Source: Candidatus Peribacteria bacterium
GTDB taxonomy: Bacteria > Patescibacteriota > Gracilibacteria > Peribacterales > Peribacteraceae
Length of the DNA stretch: 64,000 nucleotides
Direction of reading: 5' to 3'
NCBI GenBank assembly: GCA_020632295.1
Contig: JACKFU010000002.1
Location: 1 to 64,000 of the forward strand
Shown: piece by piece, positions 32,237 through 39,490 of the stretch
How the letters are laid out: every line of letters starts with the position of its first letter
Position numbering within the stretch: position 1 is the first letter of the stretch
The notes under the pieces: model-generated
Databases searched by the model: none
What the model was told of the DNA's origin: nothing
Seen by the model: only the letters and a program-made list of their open reading frames with translations
Position numbers and translations under genes: made by a program

Positions 32237-34462
32237 TTATGCAGCTTCACTTTTTTCGCTTTTTTGAAAAGCTTTGTCGTACGAATATTGTGATAGCATG
32301 CCTCTGTGCAAAAATTCTTTCACCACATTCAATGACGTTCCAACTTTCTTGGGATTTTTGTCAGAGACAGTGCGAGTGAGCCAGCCTTTTGCCGTGGCGT
32401 CATGTTGTGCAATTTCTTCTTCGAAATACTTATTTAACTTGCTTTGCATATCAGTTCTAAAGTTTTTTTGTGCTTCCGTAAGGTTTGCCTCTTCAAGGTT
32501 TCGGTCTATTTCGAAGATATTAGCGAGATAGTTATTGGCTTTTGTTGGATGCTCAAAGATACCGCGTGTTGATGTTCGGAGAATAACGCGGATTCCACCT
32601 AATCCAATAAGATGTGCGTCCGAAACATTTCCATAAAAGTCATCGTCGGCTTTTCCTGCATCAATACTCGTATCTGACGTCATAATAGTGTGGCGGTATT
32701 GGTTGTATTTACTTGCAAAGATAGAAACAGATTTTCCATCCTTACTTACTGTCTGAGCAGATAATACTTTGGCAACGAGCCTATCGAGTGTCATCTTTGG
32801 TCCAAATTTCTTTTGAATCTCTTTATCACTACCAAATGTTTCTCGGATGTCTTTTTCGACTATATCAATTGTTTTTGCCAGGATACCACCGTATTCAAAA
32901 CGTTCTGGATTATTTGTTTTTTGCCATGCCTCAAGCTTTTTACGGTTCACCTTTAAGAACGTTGGTGTCCAGGCGGGGTGTACAATACCGATGTTGCCTA
33001 ACTGGTCATGAATATCAATGGGGATGTATTTTCTTGCGTCCGGATTTTTTCGTAGGTGGCTCAGAAATACTGTTGTAATCCAGGTACCACTTTCGCCGAT
33101 CTTTCCTTTGCGCATTGCTATATCAAGTGCGGTATGAGCACCCCAATAGTTATAATTATCAAGCTCTTGTTCTAAGAGTTCTACAATTGGTTCAATGGCA
33201 TCTGCAGTACCTATCAAGTTTTCCATGCGACTTTTTTGGCTATCCTGACCACTTCCTGAATCCGTAGAAAGTGTACGCATCAAATATTCTTGATGTGCTG
33301 TTTTTGTCCAACCATTTGGAATGGGAATAGAAATGCCAAATGCTGTTTTGGATTGAGGATCGAAATCGTACAGCCATCCGTGCTCTGCAAGATATTCAAG
33401 TGCACCATTGAATTTATTCGCATTCCCTTGGTGTTGGCGTAGTGTCCGTATTGCTTCTTGAAATGGTGTGTTGTTTTGCTCCATCAATTCTTTTTGCTGC
33501 TTCTTTTCCTCTTCGTTTTTACTTTCACGTAGAACAGATAATTCTGCGTATACCTCGTTTCCGAGAGGTAAGAATCGTAGTGTAGAGCTTAGCTGTGTTG
33601 CCAGCGCTGCAGAGACACGCTCTGAACGTTTCGTCCAAGCATTTTTTGTAGCTTCCATATATTTTTTCCCTGCATTAACCATGTCCATAATCGAAATGAG
33701 TTTTATGTTACTTATCTTAGATCGTATGCTTTCTATGAGCGTAGCGCCATTTGACTCTTGAGGATGGTCTTTCGCCAGTAGTGCGCTCAGGTCTATATCT
33801 TTGCTGTCAAGCTCGTCTTCTATTGCATTTGCAAGGATATTAGCTCCTTTTAGAATATTTCCTTGTTTTTGTCTCTGCATACTGTTTCGTACTTTACGTT
33901 GTATTTCTTCTCGCTCCTCTTTGGGTTTTTTAATCCATTCTTCTGAGGAAATATTTTGCATATCTTCCTCCAGACTTACAGTGCAGTCTTCTTCTGTCTG
34001 CTTTAGAAATGTATTAATCGCGTCAATGTATCCTTTTGGCTCTAAATGCCCGTCATCCCACTCTTTTTGCTTTGCAAGTAATCTTTCAATAAGAAATAGC
34101 TTTACTTCAATGCCTTCATGCCAACTTTTTATATCATTGAGTACTTTTTGTAATTCAGGATCTTTGCCTGTTTGAATTTCTTTAATGAGGTTTTGCACTC
34201 TCTTGCGTAATTCATGTACACGATCTTTTGTAGATTCTCGCGTAAGAAGAGTATCTAAGATATCGTTTTGCGTAGCATTGATGTCAGCATTAACCTCGTT
34301 CGTAATATGTAATATGTCGTTTTCTGCTGTGTTATTCTCATCGTTGCTGCTTTCTGTTTCTTCCGTACTGTCATCATTACTTGCGAAGTACAGCAAACGG
34401 CTCTCCTGCAGAGCAGGGAAGTGCTTTTTTGCAAAGTGCCGATACCAGTATCGACCCAGCAT
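32237..34462 (-). CDS. Large orphan protein, 741 aa
   Basis: A large soluble protein, strongly helical and rich in Glu/Lys/Asn/Gln. An acidic disordered segment follows the N-terminus (about 25-60, many Asn/Glu/Asp), then coiled-coil-prone stretches (about 60-330). A C-terminal part has more hydrophobic conserved-looking segments (GGIRVILRTSTRGIF, GWLTRTVSDKN). No catalytic motif or family recognised. I start at ATG 34462, which removes a 32-base overlap with the upstream gene and leaves one base between them, implying coupled translation with the small membrane protein upstream. Confidence 0.7.
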   Translation of the reverse strand: MLGRYWYRHFAKKHFPALQESRLLYFASNDDSTEETESSNDENNTAENDILHITNEVNADINATQNDILDTLLTRESTKDRVHELRKRVQNLIKEIQTGKDPELQKVLNDIKSWHEGIEVKLFLIERLLAKQKEWDDGHLEPKGYIDAINTFLKQTEEDCTVSLEEDMQNISSEEWIKKPKEEREEIQRKVRNSMQRQKQGNILKGANILANAIEDELDSKDIDLSALLAKDHPQESNGATLIESIRSKISNIKLISIMDMVNAGKKYMEATKNAWTKRSERVSAALATQLSSTLRFLPLGNEVYAELSVLRESKNEEEKKQQKELMEQNNTPFQEAIRTLRQHQGNANKFNGALEYLAEHGWLYDFDPQSKTAFGISIPIPNGWTKTAHQEYLMRTLSTDSGSGQDSQKSRMENLIGTADAIEPIVELLEQELDNYNYWGAHTALDIAMRKGKIGESGTWITTVFLSHLRKNPDARKYIPIDIHDQLGNIGIVHPAWTPTFLKVNRKKLEAWQKTNNPERFEYGGILAKTIDIVEKDIRETFGSDKEIQKKFGPKMTLDRLVAKVLSAQTVSKDGKSVSIFASKYNQYRHTIMTSDTSIDAGKADDDFYGNVSDAHLIGLGGIRVILRTSTRGIFEHPTKANNYLANIFEIDRNLEEANLTEAQKNFRTDMQSKLNKYFEEEIAQHDATAKGWLTRTVSDKNPKKVGTSLNVVKEFLHRGMLSQYSYDKAFQKSEKSEAA

Positions 34463-34463
34463 G

Positions 34464-34943
34464 CTAGATTTTACAGATTCTAATAATAGTGTCAAGTATG
34501 TGTTCTTTTCCGTTCTCTGACTCTGGAAGGAGGAGAGAGAGTACTTCGTGGATGTGGTAGGGATTAATGTCCCCAGTTTGAATCTTTACCTCTCCGCCGT
34601 TGGCTTTATCAATATGGAGTTCAGAGAAGTTATCATTTCGAAATATCCAGAATCCCTTGCATTTTCTCCATTCATAGAATGTATCTTCTAGCGCAAATCC
34701 CTGCTTCCAGATTCGGATACTCTTTTGCTCTGGCACAGTTGCCTGTGAACGGATGTAGAGTGCTGAGAGCAGTATAATTAGCCCCGTAAAGGTCCATGCT
34801 GTAGTTACAATGCTGTAGATAATCATGATAACAACTGCGATTCCTGCCATGATGTACCACAGTGGACCACGTTCAATATGTGCGTGCTGTAGAGCTTTCC
34901 ATGTCAGGATTGGTTCTTCTGGTGGGAGGGTAGATGTTGTCAT
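34464..34943 (-). CDS. Small membrane protein with a PH-like cytosolic domain
   Basis: 159 residues: two membrane helices (about 28-47 and 50-65) followed by a beta-rich soluble domain (residues 75-140: IRIWKQGFALEDTFYEW, then FWIFRNDNFSELHI). The layout resembles DUF5673-like CPR membrane proteins. Function unknown; it is directly upstream of the 741-aa gene, probably one operon. Confidence 0.65.
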   Translation of the reverse strand: MTTSTLPPEEPILTWKALQHAHIERGPLWYIMAGIAVVIMIIYSIVTTAWTFTGLIILLSALYIRSQATVPEQKSIRIWKQGFALEDTFYEWRKCKGFWIFRNDNFSELHIDKANGGEVKIQTGDINPYHIHEVLSLLLPESENGKEHILDTIIRICKI

Positions 34944-35078
34944 GTGAATTTTTATGTAATCGTTTAATTATAGCAGAAAAACGCATTTTTGAGGACTGGA
35001 GAAGAGTTGTGTTTATTTGTAATTGTTTTGTAATAAAAATTTACACAAGCTATTCAGGTGTTCAATCTGGCATTACTT

Positions 35079-37001
35079 TTAGGCAGGTATATCAACTTCA
35101 GGTTGTGGTGCGGTAACATTGTCATCATACGGCTCCAGCTCCTCCTCTTCATCGTCATGTTCTCCTTCACATGAATAGATTGCAGCATCTACATATCCGC
35201 CCGATGTTGTAACTTTCAAATGTGAATCGTGTCCCATCAATGTTTCTTGTGTAAAGGTATCAGTAAGTCTACTGTTGCCTTTTACAGGCACAGCAGATGT
35301 TTGATGTGTACCCCATCCTCGTTTTCTTCCTACTTCATGTGCAATATGTTTCATTGCACGATTACCCATAAAATCCTCTCTGTCATATTCGTCTATCACA
35401 GTCCTATGGTTAAGGACAACTGACGTTTCACGGGTTGTGCAACCATGACGGAAGGAATAGCCCTGAAACACCCCGCCATCACCTATTACAAAAAATTTAT
35501 TGTTTTCAGTTGCCTGCATCCAATTCTTAGCTTTCGCTTTCTCATCGTCAGCATTAGCAAGATAAACCCTTGCCTCTGCTCCTGCATCTTCTTTGCGTTT
35601 CCATACCTCTTGCCAATAGCGCATTTCATTTGTCACACTTTTAGGTTCCTGGCCACCTGGCAAAATCAAATATTCTCTGAGAGCAGGAACATCATCACCT
35701 CGTTTAAGTTGCATGTATTGGTGCAGAGTTCTGGCTAAATTAGCTTTAGATCGGCTATCGTTTTGGCTTTGAAGCCAGCAATATGTTGCATCCAGTTCAT
35801 CATCTGGTTCTGTAAACAGCCATTTTGTAAAACCCTTTTCAGCCATGCGCTCCATAAGCGCAAGGTCAAATTTTTTTCCATTGGAGAGATTCTGATCTTT
35901 CTCCTCTGCTAACTCAGATTTCAGATAGATCACATGTTTGCCCTCTGCAAGCTGTTCCACATATTCTAGTGGATGATCCCATGCAGGGTCGTCATCTGTT
36001 TCAGGAGTCATTACTTCCTCCAAGTCTCGTAATTTTTGCATTAGTAAATCGTGTGCCTCTTTTTCGGAAAGCGCATTTGCAGATAAATCACTATTATATC
36101 CATTATTTGCATCACTACTATCTAATTTTGCATTTCTTGATGTGATCATCATATTTATTATCTCGTCTTCCATTTCCATATTATCCCACTTATTAATAAT
36201 TTTAGTTGCATATGGTCGCATATGATCGTATCTGCCTGCTAGATCAATAAGTTTATCCATAATGTCCTGACGTGGTGAGTCTGTAGTCAGCCATCCAATC
36301 TTATGAAAGAGTCCTATGTTCGCTATGAGGTTGCATTGAATGCAATGTATAAGACTTAAGTGTAGTAAATTCATTAACACGTTTCGTGGTTTTGTATTTT
36401 GAAGTCTCTCCTCAATAGCTATAAGTTTAACGAGGTTATGCCAGCAATATTCTAGTGAGTCTGCGTTTTCTGTAGTTGCCAATTCGGATATACCATAACT
36501 CCATTTTTCATCTACCTCCTCATACACATGGTAAATAAGGTCAGCTCTCTGAGCATCATTGAGTTGAATACTTGGATCAGAAAAATTTTCGAGAGTCCAA
36601 TTGAGCAGATATGGGTCGTAACGATCGCAGAAGCAGTTCATGATTGATTTTCCTCCTGCTCGAACTGTTGCACTAGTTCCCTCATCCCAAGCTCTGTAAT
36701 CATTTGTAAGCTCAGAACCAGGATTTTGTAATACCTCTTTATCTGTATCATAGTGCTGAATCCAATTGGCTACTCTGCTCGGCAGGCACAAGGTGATAGG
36801 TGGCCTGTCTCCACTTTGTATTTCTAATTTAGTTTCACCACTATCTTCACTGTGTTCACTATCATCAGATACGTCACCCAGTTTTTCCCTGAATGTGTGA
36901 ATCATTTCGTCTGGTTTTCCTGATTCTGGCTTATGTTTTCTGTCTTTTTTCTCTTTGTCGCCTTCATCTTCAGGAAAGCCGTCTAGAGTTCCAGTTGACA
37001 T
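35079..37001 (-). CDS. Large orphan protein, 640 aa
   Basis: A soluble protein without a recognised family. An acidic/basic disordered N-terminus (about 1-65) precedes a helical middle, acidic patches, and a more ordered C-terminal domain (about 500-615) with NRAMKHIAHEVGRKRGWGTHQ and TQETLMGHDSHLKV. It ends in an acidic tail (DDEEEELEPYDDN). HIAHE resembles a metal-site pattern but is not the HExxH of zinc proteases, so I infer no activity. The DNA is AT-richer than the flanking housekeeping genes. It begins the accessory segment that includes hicBA, the palindromes and the RAYT gene. Confidence 0.6.
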   Translation of the reverse strand: MSTGTLDGFPEDEGDKEKKDRKHKPESGKPDEMIHTFREKLGDVSDDSEHSEDSGETKLEIQSGDRPPITLCLPSRVANWIQHYDTDKEVLQNPGSELTNDYRAWDEGTSATVRAGGKSIMNCFCDRYDPYLLNWTLENFSDPSIQLNDAQRADLIYHVYEEVDEKWSYGISELATTENADSLEYCWHNLVKLIAIEERLQNTKPRNVLMNLLHLSLIHCIQCNLIANIGLFHKIGWLTTDSPRQDIMDKLIDLAGRYDHMRPYATKIINKWDNMEMEDEIINMMITSRNAKLDSSDANNGYNSDLSANALSEKEAHDLLMQKLRDLEEVMTPETDDDPAWDHPLEYVEQLAEGKHVIYLKSELAEEKDQNLSNGKKFDLALMERMAEKGFTKWLFTEPDDELDATYCWLQSQNDSRSKANLARTLHQYMQLKRGDDVPALREYLILPGGQEPKSVTNEMRYWQEVWKRKEDAGAEARVYLANADDEKAKAKNWMQATENNKFFVIGDGGVFQGYSFRHGCTTRETSVVLNHRTVIDEYDREDFMGNRAMKHIAHEVGRKRGWGTHQTSAVPVKGNSRLTDTFTQETLMGHDSHLKVTTSGGYVDAAIYSCEGEHDDEEEELEPYDDNVTAPQPEVDIPA

Positions 37002-37091
37002 AATTATATTATAACATATGCTATCTAATATAGCAATTCTTCGTGGTGGGCTGTAATTAAGCGAGTTAGAACTACTTCCGCAACATTCGTC

Positions 37092-37238
37092 TTATCCATG
37101 AACAGGAATCACTGTGCCATATTTTCTATCAATGCTTTCGATGAAAACGTGGCTACCTTTTTGGCGTAGTGCAATGTATCCATGTTTGAGCAATGCGCTT
37201 ACCAACTTCTTCCCTGATACGACAGGAAGCTTTGGCAT
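37092..37238 (-). CDS. hicA: HicA-like mRNA interferase toxin (short)
   Basis: A 48-residue frame immediately after hicB. It reads MPKLPVVSGKKLVSALLKHG then RQKGSHVFI and TVIPVHG, the HicA fold with the catalytic His in GSHV. HicA is a double-stranded-RNA-binding-like RNase that cuts mRNA. The usual ~12 residues after VPVHG (GTLRxILxxA helix) are missing because a TAA follows at once, and another frame continues with TNVAEVVLTRLI. So the toxin is either naturally short, truncated, or frameshifted. Confidence 0.75.
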   Translation of the reverse strand: MPKLPVVSGKKLVSALLKHGYIALRQKGSHVFIESIDRKYGTVIPVHG

Positions 37239-37239
37239 A

Positions 37240-37464
37240 TCAAATGTCTACCTCAATCTGTTCAAGAGAGATAAATTTTGTTTGTGGGATTGGTTGTTTT
37301 TTTGACTTTTCCACCTCTAAGCAGAGCTCAATAGCTTCAGGTAAACGCTTGTGAAGCGTTGCAAGAGATTTCGCTTGAGTGTGACAACCCCTCAATGAGG
37401 GGACATGCGCAATGTACATACCGCTTTTATCTTGCGTGATGATGACAGGGAAGTTGTAGGACAT
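37240..37464 (-). CDS. hicB: HicB-like antitoxin
   Basis: A 74-residue HicB: MSYNFPVIITQDKSGMYIAHVPSLRGCHTQAKSLATL is the partial RNase-H-like antitoxin fold (typically YxxxxxxDxxGYxAxxPxLPGCxxxGxTxxEA). It binds HicA and usually represses the operon. The gene order hicB then hicA, with a one-base gap, is the less common order. ATG 37464 is preferred over the longer frame at 37482. Confidence 0.85.
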   Translation of the reverse strand: MSYNFPVIITQDKSGMYIAHVPSLRGCHTQAKSLATLHKRLPEAIELCLEVEKSKKQPIPQTKFISLEQIEVDI

Positions 37465-37509
37465 GAGGTCAGTATAGCACACAACATTGTGATCTGCTTT
37501 ACTGAGTTA

Positions 37510-37755
37510 TTATATAGCTTCCAGTGCAATGTCATCTCCAACTGTAGCAAGCACAAATTTACGAATGCTATCTCGTGCATTTACAACATCTTCTTCATTT
37601 GATGCTGACACAGTTAAAATTCCATCTTTAGAGGAAAAGAAAAATGATTGCTCGGTATCTGCTTGCTCAAGGCGAGAAAAGACAGATTCTAGATCTACCT
37701 CTTCAGTTAATGGAAAATCAAGTTTAGCTTCCACAATTCTTATTGTACTCGTCAT
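37510..37755 (-). CDS. Small hypothetical protein (weakly Pcc1-like)
   Basis: 81 residues with beta-alpha-beta pattern: a strand with DFPLTEEVDL, a helix, the strand SKDGILTVSASNEEDVVNARDSIRKFVL. The layout recalls the KEOPS subunit Pcc1/CTAG fold, but the similarity is too weak to name it. It is the first gene upstream of the hicBA pair, 45 bases away, and may share their transcript. Confidence 0.45.
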   Translation of the reverse strand: MTSTIRIVEAKLDFPLTEEVDLESVFSRLEQADTEQSFFFSSKDGILTVSASNEEDVVNARDSIRKFVLATVGDDIALEAI

Positions 37756-37790
37756 AGATATAACATCAATATTTTGGTATGTTTCTTGGG

Positions 37791-37830
37791 CCCTTCGACT
37801 CGATTTCGCCTTGCGAAATCTCGCTCAGGG
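37791..37830. repeat. Palindromic element A (CCCTTCGACTC...CTCAGGG)
   Basis: A 40-base imperfect palindrome with a perfect inner hairpin GATTTCGC-CTT-GCGAAATC. It lies about 45 bases from element B on the 3' side of tRNA-Val. Confidence 0.65.
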
Positions 37831-37875
37831 TCATTCTTCTCCGCTCAATCCACAAGTAATCGAACTCGTGGTTTA

Positions 37876-37913
37876 CCATGAGCGAAGCGAACGAAGTGAG
37901 CGGAGTCGAATGG
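37876..37913. repeat. Palindromic element B, ending on the tRNA-Val CCA
   Basis: Starts CCATGAGCGAAGCG and ends GCGGAGTCGAATGG; the final TGG is the complement of the tRNA-Val CCA. Outer ends are shared with element C at 61541-61577 (CCATGAGCGA ... GAGTCGAATGG), whereas the inner sequence differs. Confidence 0.75.
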
Positions 37914-37987
37914 TGGGCGATACTGGACTTGAACCAGTGACCTCTGCAATGTCAATGCAACGCTCTAGCCAGCTGAGCTAATCGCCC
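37911..37987 (-). tRNA. tRNA-Val(GAC)
   Basis: A 77-nt tRNA with encoded CCA. Acceptor GGGCGAT pairs with ATCGCCC; anticodon loop TTGACAT gives GAC; T-loop TTCAAGT. A palindromic element abuts its 3' end, and 15 bases from its 5' end are duplicated at 38089-38103. Confidence 0.95.
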
Positions 37988-38053
37988 GAAGGTGTAAAAG
38001 ATATCCAGCCTGAGAAGAAGATTAGCATGGGAAGCGAAGCTGGAAGCTGCCTG

Positions 38054-38089
38054 CCCGCCGTAGCCTCTGCGTAGCAGAGCGTAGGCGGG
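38054..38089. repeat. Palindromic element D (CCCGCC...GGCGGG)
   Basis: A 36-base nested hairpin: outer CCCGCC/GGCGGG and inner CTCTGC/GCAGAG around GTA. The CCGTAGCCTC core resembles element E in the tRNA-Ile fragment. It ends against the duplicated tRNA-Val piece. Confidence 0.7.
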
Positions 38090-38103
38090 AGCTAATCGCC
38101 CGA
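38089..38103 (-). repeat. Duplicated tRNA-Val 5' fragment
   Basis: GAGCTAATCGCCCGA is identical to 37975-37989, the tRNA-Val 5' end and flank. The copy starts at the last base of element D. Confidence 0.7.
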
Positions 38104-38275
38104 TTCAGCCCAAAAAGACTACCAATATCTTTCCAGTCCAACAAGAGGGCAGGGGGAGTTCTTTTTCGGTATAGAACGGGTTTTTTGTTTAGCTACCGCT
38201 CAGAAAACAACAGCTTCATATTTTGTTATTCGTGAAACCTATTCATGAGTTATCCACTTATTCTAGATTTCTTCT

Positions 38276-38797
38276 ATGTACAGAGGCAGTTTTCGCACAC
38301 AGACCACACGTATGAAGAACTGGAATTATGCCAGTGATGCAGTCTACTTTGTGACAATCTGTACGCATGGGCGTAGTGCGTGGTTTGGTGATGTAGTAGA
38401 TGCAGCGATTGATCATACAACACTAGGATTGGTTGCGTCTCATTTATGGTTAGAGATTCCAATGCATTTTCAAAATGTTCAATGCGATGAATTTATTGTT
38501 ATGCCAGATCATATCCATGGAATCTTAAAATTTGATCTTCCGTCATCCGTAGAGACGCGCCATGGCGCGTCTCTACGGATTAATCAGTTTGGTTCATTAC
38601 AACAACATTCGTTGTCGTTAGTTATAAATATGTATAAAGGTGCGGTTACTCGTTGGTGTCGGCGTAATGCCATGGAGGATTTTCGTTGGCAGTCTCGATT
38701 TCATGAGCGCCATATTCGCTCTACATCTGAACTACGGAGGGTTCGAACCTATGTACGCAATAATCCTATACATCATTCACTTTTTGACGATGCTTGA
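38276..38797 (+). CDS. REP-associated tyrosine transposase (RAYT, Y1/IS200 type)
   Basis: A 173-residue Y1 transposase of the RAYT group: VYFVTICTHGR, the HUH metal motif in FIVMPDHIHGIL, and WQSRFHERHIRS near the C-terminus with the catalytic Tyr region TYVRNNP. RAYTs cut single-stranded DNA at REP hairpins and are thought to mobilise them without transposing themselves. Four palindromes lie within 0.8 kb, and a perfect 36-bp palindrome lies inside this gene, encoding the extra segment between the HUH domain and the C-terminal part. A TAGATT box is six bases before the ATG. The 3' end overlaps comF by eight bases. Confidence 0.88.
   Translation: MYRGSFRTQTTRMKNWNYASDAVYFVTICTHGRSAWFGDVVDAAIDHTTLGLVASHLWLEIPMHFQNVQCDEFIVMPDHIHGILKFDLPSSVETRHGASLRINQFGSLQQHSLSLVINMYKGAVTRWCRRNAMEDFRWQSRFHERHIRSTSELRRVRTYVRNNPIHHSLFDDA
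38545..38580. repeat. Perfect 36-bp palindrome inside the RAYT gene
   Basis: Half-site ATCCGTAGAGACGCGCCA, repeated as exact reverse complement about the centre 38562/38563. It is in frame, coding residues around VETRHGASLRI. Its sequence differs from the other palindromes, but it has the same GC-rich hairpin character as REP elements. Confidence 0.85.
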
Positions 38798-39398
38798 TCT
38801 TCTCTTCCCGAATAATCCTTTGCGCAAAGAGGATTGGGATAGTATCCCCATTGCACCATACATTGCGTTGCAACGAGAGTTAACCAGCATGGGACTTGGT
38901 TCGCTCGACCGATTGCTCTCCGCAACGCGATATCACGATTCTGCTATACTGCAACGTACAATATCACTGTACAAGTACCAGAAAATGTTTGGGCTGAGTA
39001 ACCCCTTGGCCATGCTCATTGTGCAGGCGAGTCTTCCGTATGTTCATGACGACATCATGCTGGTGCCGGTTCCCTTGCATTTCTCTCGGTATGTTTCTCG
39101 CGGGTTTAATCAAGCGGTGCTTCTTGCTCGTCGTATCAGTGCGATGACAGGGCTACCCATGAAGCGTCTTCTTCGACGTACAAAAAACACAGGGCACCAA
39201 GCATGGCGCAGTCGTTATGAACGTATGGAATCCATACGTGATTCCTTTGCACTCTCGTACTTTGTTCACACTGTACCAATGCATGTTGTTCTGATTGATG
39301 ACATTGCCACAACTGGTGCAACACTCGATGCTTGTGCAGATGTCCTCAAGCGTTCGGGTGTTCAACGTGTCGATGCATGGGTAATTGCACGTGCGTAA
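38790..39398 (+). CDS. comF: ComF-like phosphoribosyltransferase
   Basis: A 202-residue phosphoribosyltransferase-fold protein with VPVPLHFSRYVSRGFNQAVLLA and the PRPP loop VVLIDDIATTGATLDAC typical of ComF/GntX. The N-terminal four-cysteine zinc finger of ComF is missing. ComF proteins help competence DNA uptake in Bacillus and Haemophilus; here the role is inferred, and it fits natural uptake in CPR. ATG 38790 lies inside the end of the RAYT gene, so comF may be translated from the same message. Confidence 0.85.
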   Translation: MLDLLFPNNPLRKEDWDSIPIAPYIALQRELTSMGLGSLDRLLSATRYHDSAILQRTISLYKYQKMFGLSNPLAMLIVQASLPYVHDDIMLVPVPLHFSRYVSRGFNQAVLLARRISAMTGLPMKRLLRRTKNTGHQAWRSRYERMESIRDSFALSYFVHTVPMHVVLIDDIATTGATLDACADVLKRSGVQRVDAWVIARA

Positions 39399-39453
39399 TA
39401 TTAACATTCATACGTAAGAAAAATTTTTTGAATCACACGCAACACGAAGTGGG

Positions 39454-39479
39454 TGTGGAAAACTTTTCAGTTATCCACC
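39454..39479. promoter_or_regulatory. Two DnaA-box-like sites upstream of rseP-dnaA
   Basis: TGTGGAAAA (complement TTTTCCACA) at 39454-39462 and TTATCCACC at 39471-39479 each differ by one base from TTATCCACA and lie within 40 bases of the rseP start. TTATCCACT also occurs near 38249. Two sites are too few to call an origin; they could let DnaA regulate its own operon. Confidence 0.35.
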
Positions 39480-39490
39480 CTACGGGTACG

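Noticed and set aside
35079..37001. Zinc metalloprotease from the HIAHE motif
   Set aside because: The motif is not HExxH or HxxEH, and there is no supporting third ligand pattern.
37529..37981. Plus-strand 150-aa frame over tRNA-Val and the palindromes
   Set aside because: It reads antisense through a small gene, three palindromes and a tRNA, with a composition typical of hairpins; not a gene.
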